Part shown: positions 61,208 to 64,000 of the stretch, piece by piece
Position numbering within the stretch: the first letter of the stretch is position 1
How the letters are laid out: every line of letters begins with the position of its first letter
Origin: JBGTGG01 sp964398945
GTDB taxonomy: Bacteria; Bacteroidota; Bacteroidia; Cytophagales; Cyclobacteriaceae
Length of the DNA stretch: 64,000 nt
Assembly (NCBI GenBank): GCA_964398945.1
Contig: CAYNOT010000020.1
Span: 37,883 to 101,882, forward strand
Direction of reading: 5' to 3'
Translations under genes and position numbers: made by a program
Notes under the pieces: model-generated
Databases searched by the model: none
The model's input: only the letters and a program-made list of their open reading frames with translations
Told to the model about the DNA's origin: nothing

Positions 61208-61230
61208 CTTTAGCCGAAAATAGGTTCAAT

Positions 61231-62913
61231 TTATTTCACCAGTTTTTTATACCGGATCCGGTGGGGCTGATCGTCACCTAATCTTTTCTTCTTGTTTTCT
61301 TCATACTCACTATAGCTTCCTTCAAACCAGAAAACCTGTGAGTCGCCTTCGAATGCAAGGATGTGTGTACAAACGCGATCAAGGAACCACCGGTCGTGGG
61401 AAATGATTACAGCACAACCTGCAAAATTCTCAAGGCCCTCTTCCAGGGCACGAAGTGTGTTTACATCCAAATCGTTGGTAGGTTCATCAAGCAACAAAAG
61501 ATTGCCACCTTGTTTTAAGGCAATAGCAAGATGGGCACGGTTGCGCATACCACCGGAAAGTTCTTTTACTTTCTTCTGTTGATCGTTTCCGCCAAAATTG
61601 AATTTCCCCACATAAGCACGACTGTTCTGTTGTTTTCCGGCAAGTTCCATTAACTCATTGCCACCGGTGATGGCTTGCCATACGGTATCTTCCGGATTCA
61701 AATCATCATGCTCCTGGTCCACGTAGGCGATCTTTACGGTTTCCCCAACGGAGAAGGTACCCGTATCCGGTTGTTCGGAACCGGTAATCATTTTAAAGAG
61801 TGTGGTCTTGCCCGCACCGTTCGGCCCTATAATGCCGACAATACCAGCGGGGGGCAAAGTGAAATTCAGATTTTCATAGAGTAACTTATCACCATACGCT
61901 TTTGATACGCCTTGGGCTTCAATTACTTTATTTCCCAACCGTGGTCCGGGGGGAATAAACAATTCGAGTTTTTCTTCGCGCTCTTTTACTTCTTGTCCGA
62001 GAAGTTTTTCATACGCCCCCAACCTGGCTTTTGCTTTTGCCTGTCTTCCTTTCGGGTTCATGCGCACCCACTCCAACTCACGTTGCAATGTTTTCTGACG
62101 TTTGGATTCACTCTTCTCTTCTGATGCAAGGCGTTTTTGTTTTTGGTCCAACCACGAAGAATAATTTCCTTTCCAGGGAATACCTTCCCCACGGTCGAGC
62201 TCAAGGATCCATCCGGCCACGTTGTCAAGGAAGTAACGATCGTGGGTCACGGCAATGATGGTTCCTTTATATTGTTTTAAATGTTGCTCGAGCCAATGCA
62301 CCGATTCAGCGTCAAGGTGATTGGTAGGCTCATCCAATAATAGTACATCTGGTTCTTTCAATAAAAGGCGGCACAAGGCTACGCGTCTTTTCTCACCACC
62401 AGATAAGTGTTCAATTTTGGCATCCCCGGGAGGGGTGCGCAGCGCATCCATGGCGCGTTCTAATTTATTATCGAGGTTCCAGGCATCGGCTGCATCCAGT
62501 TTTTCCTGAACAACACCCTGCTTTTCGATCAACTTTTCCATTGCATCCGGGTCATCCATGAGTGCAGGATCACCAAATTTCTCGTTGATGGCTTCAAATT
62601 CTTTTAAAAGGTCTACAATTTCCTGAGCACCCTCTTCGATTACTTCTTTTACCGTCTTGGTTTTGTCAAGTTGCGGTTCTTGTTCGAGATACCCCACAGA
62701 ATATCCCAGATCAGAAACCACTTCTCCTTGAAATTCTTTATCAATACCTGCAATGATGCGTAGGAGGGATGATTTACCCGATCCGTTGAGTCCCAACACG
62801 CCTATTTTGGCCCCGTAAAAAAAGGACAGGTAGATGTTTTTTAAGACTTGTTTGCTGGGGGGATAGGTTTTGCTCACCCCGGTCATTGAAAAGATTATTT
62901 TTTCGTCACTCAT
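61231..62913 (-). CDS. ettA: ABC-F translation factor EttA
   Basis: A 560-residue ribosome-associated ATPase with two ABC domains. Walker A motifs are GLNGSGKSS and GPNGAGKTT; signatures are LSGGEKRRVAL and LSGGMRNRAHLA. Between them is the linker that reaches the tRNA site. The insertion and the C-terminal AFEGDSQVFWFEGSYSEYEE match EttA (energy-dependent translational throttle) rather than antibiotic-resistance ABC-F proteins. ATG 62913 is preferred; 62943 adds ten residues. Monocistronic, with its terminator at 61169-61207. Confidence 0.95.
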   Translation of the reverse strand: MSDEKIIFSMTGVSKTYPPSKQVLKNIYLSFFYGAKIGVLGLNGSGKSSLLRIIAGIDKEFQGEVVSDLGYSVGYLEQEPQLDKTKTVKEVIEEGAQEIVDLLKEFEAINEKFGDPALMDDPDAMEKLIEKQGVVQEKLDAADAWNLDNKLERAMDALRTPPGDAKIEHLSGGEKRRVALCRLLLKEPDVLLLDEPTNHLDAESVHWLEQHLKQYKGTIIAVTHDRYFLDNVAGWILELDRGEGIPWKGNYSSWLDQKQKRLASEEKSESKRQKTLQRELEWVRMNPKGRQAKAKARLGAYEKLLGQEVKEREEKLELFIPPGPRLGNKVIEAQGVSKAYGDKLLYENLNFTLPPAGIVGIIGPNGAGKTTLFKMITGSEQPDTGTFSVGETVKIAYVDQEHDDLNPEDTVWQAITGGNELMELAGKQQNSRAYVGKFNFGGNDQQKKVKELSGGMRNRAHLAIALKQGGNLLLLDEPTNDLDVNTLRALEEGLENFAGCAVIISHDRWFLDRVCTHILAFEGDSQVFWFEGSYSEYEENKKKRLGDDQPHRIRYKKLVK

Positions 62914-63079
62914 AATGCTTGAATCAAGCCGCAAATATGGCAAAATTAGTTTGGGGATGTAAATGATTGGCCTATATAAGGTTACAATTTTACGTTGGTA
63001 TTTAAACGCTCGAAAAATTGTGGTGGAAGGCGTTCATCTGGTAGATTTTGAACTTTGGCATAAATAAAGGGAATGCATG

Positions 63080-63109
63080 TTTGATTTGTGTTTATAAATT
63101 TTACTTTTG
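63080..63109 (+). promoter_or_regulatory. Bacteroidetes-type promoter of the DUF2795 gene
   Basis: TTTG (63080-63083), 18 nt, TACTTTTG (63102-63109): an exact match to TTTG / TANNTTTG. The leader to ATG 63133 would be about 17 nt. Confidence 0.65.
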
Positions 63110-63132
63110 CGGAAAATTAAAAGGGTAAAATT

Positions 63133-63354
63133 ATGTACTGGACACTCGAATTGGCATCGTATTTAGAAGATGCACCCTGGCCTGCAACAAAAGATGAGCT
63201 AATTGACTACTCAATCCGGTCGGGAGCACCACTGGAAGTTGTAGAGAATCTTCAGGAACTGGAGGATGATGGTCAACCCTATGAAAGCATTGAGGAAATT
63301 TGGCCGGATTATCCAACAAAGGAAGACTTCTTCTTTAATGAAGATGAATATTAG
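63133..63354 (+). CDS. DUF2795 small protein
   Basis: A 73-residue acidic, soluble protein of the DUF2795 family (WTLELASYLEDAPWPATKDE...GAPLEVVENLQELEDDG). It has no cysteines, membrane segment or catalytic motif; the fold is probably a small winged-helix-like bundle. The family is widespread and highly conserved in Bacteroidota, function unknown. It has its own strong promoter and a terminator, which suggests high expression. Confidence 0.88.
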   Translation: MYWTLELASYLEDAPWPATKDELIDYSIRSGAPLEVVENLQELEDDGQPYESIEEIWPDYPTKEDFFFNEDEY

Positions 63355-63400
63355 CCTTACGGTGCATATCGTATTGCGATAAAAATTACATACAGAACTC

Positions 63401-63430
63401 AAAAGGCACCTGATGGTGCTTTTTGTTTTT
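63401..63430 (+). terminator. Intrinsic terminator after the DUF2795 gene
   Basis: AGGCACC / GGTGCTT (one G-U pair) with loop TGAT, preceded by an A run and followed by TTTTGTTTTT. About 45 nt after the stop codon. Confidence 0.75.
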
Positions 63431-64000
63431 ACGGACTAACCAATATCCTTGTATTCTGAAAATTTTTCCTTCACGGAAACTTTAGCGTTAAGTTAGCGGC
63501 AACCGTAAGTGACGACCACTCAACCAAGCGACAGTGCAACGACAAAGTGCAGCAGGGGGAATTGCAAACCATTTTTGAAATATGAAGCATTCGCAGACAC
63601 CTTTGAAAAACAAACATCGTCTGCAAAAGCGGACAACAAAGTTGGGGACAATTTGAATTTTATTTTTTGCCCAACGCACAGAAAAAATTCTGAATTGCGA
63701 AGCAATCACGAACACTTTTGAAAACAAAAAAAGACCGTGAGTGAACTCTGCCAACCCGCACAAGCCGACACACAATTAAGCGAAGCACGGACACCGAAAA
63801 AATAACAAACCCGTCTGTAAACCAAAGTTTGCAAAAGAGCTTGCTTGCCAGCGCACCCAAACCCACCCACTATCCAACAAGTGGACAGCGTGAGCTTTTA
63901 ATCAACATTGTATCGTAACTTGAAATTTAATCATAATTTAGTCGGCTGTAACGTAACCGTCCGATAAACTACATCTTGCCAGGTATCAATTCACTTATCC
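63431..64000. other. Gene-free right end with T-poor, internally repetitive DNA
   Basis: No reading frame here looks real on either strand. From about 63490 to 63880 the plus strand is rich in A and C and poor in T (runs such as GACACACAATTAAGCGAAGC). Three degenerate copies of a unit starting GAAGCA and continuing into GACACC/GAACAC...GAAAAACAAAC are seen near 63584, 63699 and 63782. It may be a dispersed noncoding repeat or a decayed gene; I cannot tell which. Confidence 0.55.

Noticed and set aside
63480..63880. Integron attC site or gene cassette at the right end
   Set aside because: A few GTTAGC-like words are present, but no pair of complementary core sites and no cassette ORF could be shown.

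Overview
The window is chromosomal DNA from a gliding, T9SS-bearing Bacteroidota, most likely a Cytophagales bacterium. The evidence is gldA-gldF-gldG, porX, a stand-alone T9SS sorting-domain protein, a fused lpxC/fabZ gene, DUF3822 beside coaD, part of a Bat (aerotolerance) cluster, and promoters of the Bacteroidetes type (TTTG, 18-19 nt, TANNTTTG). Genes are dense, mostly short operons with 1-20 nt overlaps. No rRNA, CRISPR array, prophage or intact mobile element was seen. There is one tRNA, tRNA-Arg(ACG).

Layout. 0-5 kb: ferredoxin, NAD(P)HX repair enzyme, T9SS tail protein, a toxin-antitoxin pair whose ParE-like toxin carries an internal stop, threonine aldolase and a universal stress protein. 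5-10 kb: asnS divergent from rpoN (sigma-54), a membrane protein and a PaaG-like isomerase, then a striking three-hairpin intergenic element. 10-13.5 kb: an outer-membrane barrel protein divergent from tRNA-Arg, a secreted coiled-coil protein, and an ECF sigma / small membrane protein / TonB-like operon. 13.6-20 kb: a propeller-type histidine kinase with its LuxR-type regulator, a large secreted metalloprotease and a solitary acyl carrier protein. 20-25 kb: an NtrB/NtrC-like pair preceded by a sigma-54-like promoter and a palindrome, then lpxH and a REP/IS200-like remnant. 25-33 kb: a secreted thioredoxin-like protein, the gliding ABC transporter operon gldA-gldF-gldG-DUF4340, then dnaN.

33-44 kb: a phosphodiesterase, a DprE1-like oxidase, a DUF3857 transglutaminase-like protein, coaD-DUF3822, a Nudix protein, a DUF1573 protein, DUF423-yggS, and a GH3-LysE pair. 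44-51 kb: a shortened Bat cluster (DUF58, membrane partner, BatA), then DUF4296-mutS2. 51-56 kb: HD phosphohydrolase, lpxD, lpxC/fabZ, lpxA and an ABC ATPase. 56-63 kb: porX-tsaE-ald, a small DMT-like protein with a dihaem cytochrome c, ettA and a DUF2795 protein. The last 570 bases hold no gene but contain a T-poor, internally repetitive stretch.

Most of the window is housekeeping and envelope biology. Lipid A genes (lpxH, lpxD, lpxC/fabZ, lpxA), gliding/secretion genes and several signalling pairs dominate. I found no convincing new multi-gene defence or biosynthetic system. The observations most worth a second look are the three-hairpin element at 9659-9810, the sigma-54-like promoter plus palindrome at 23056-23148, the broken ParE toxin, the REP/transposase remnant, the GH3-LysE coupling and the T-poor repeats at the right end.
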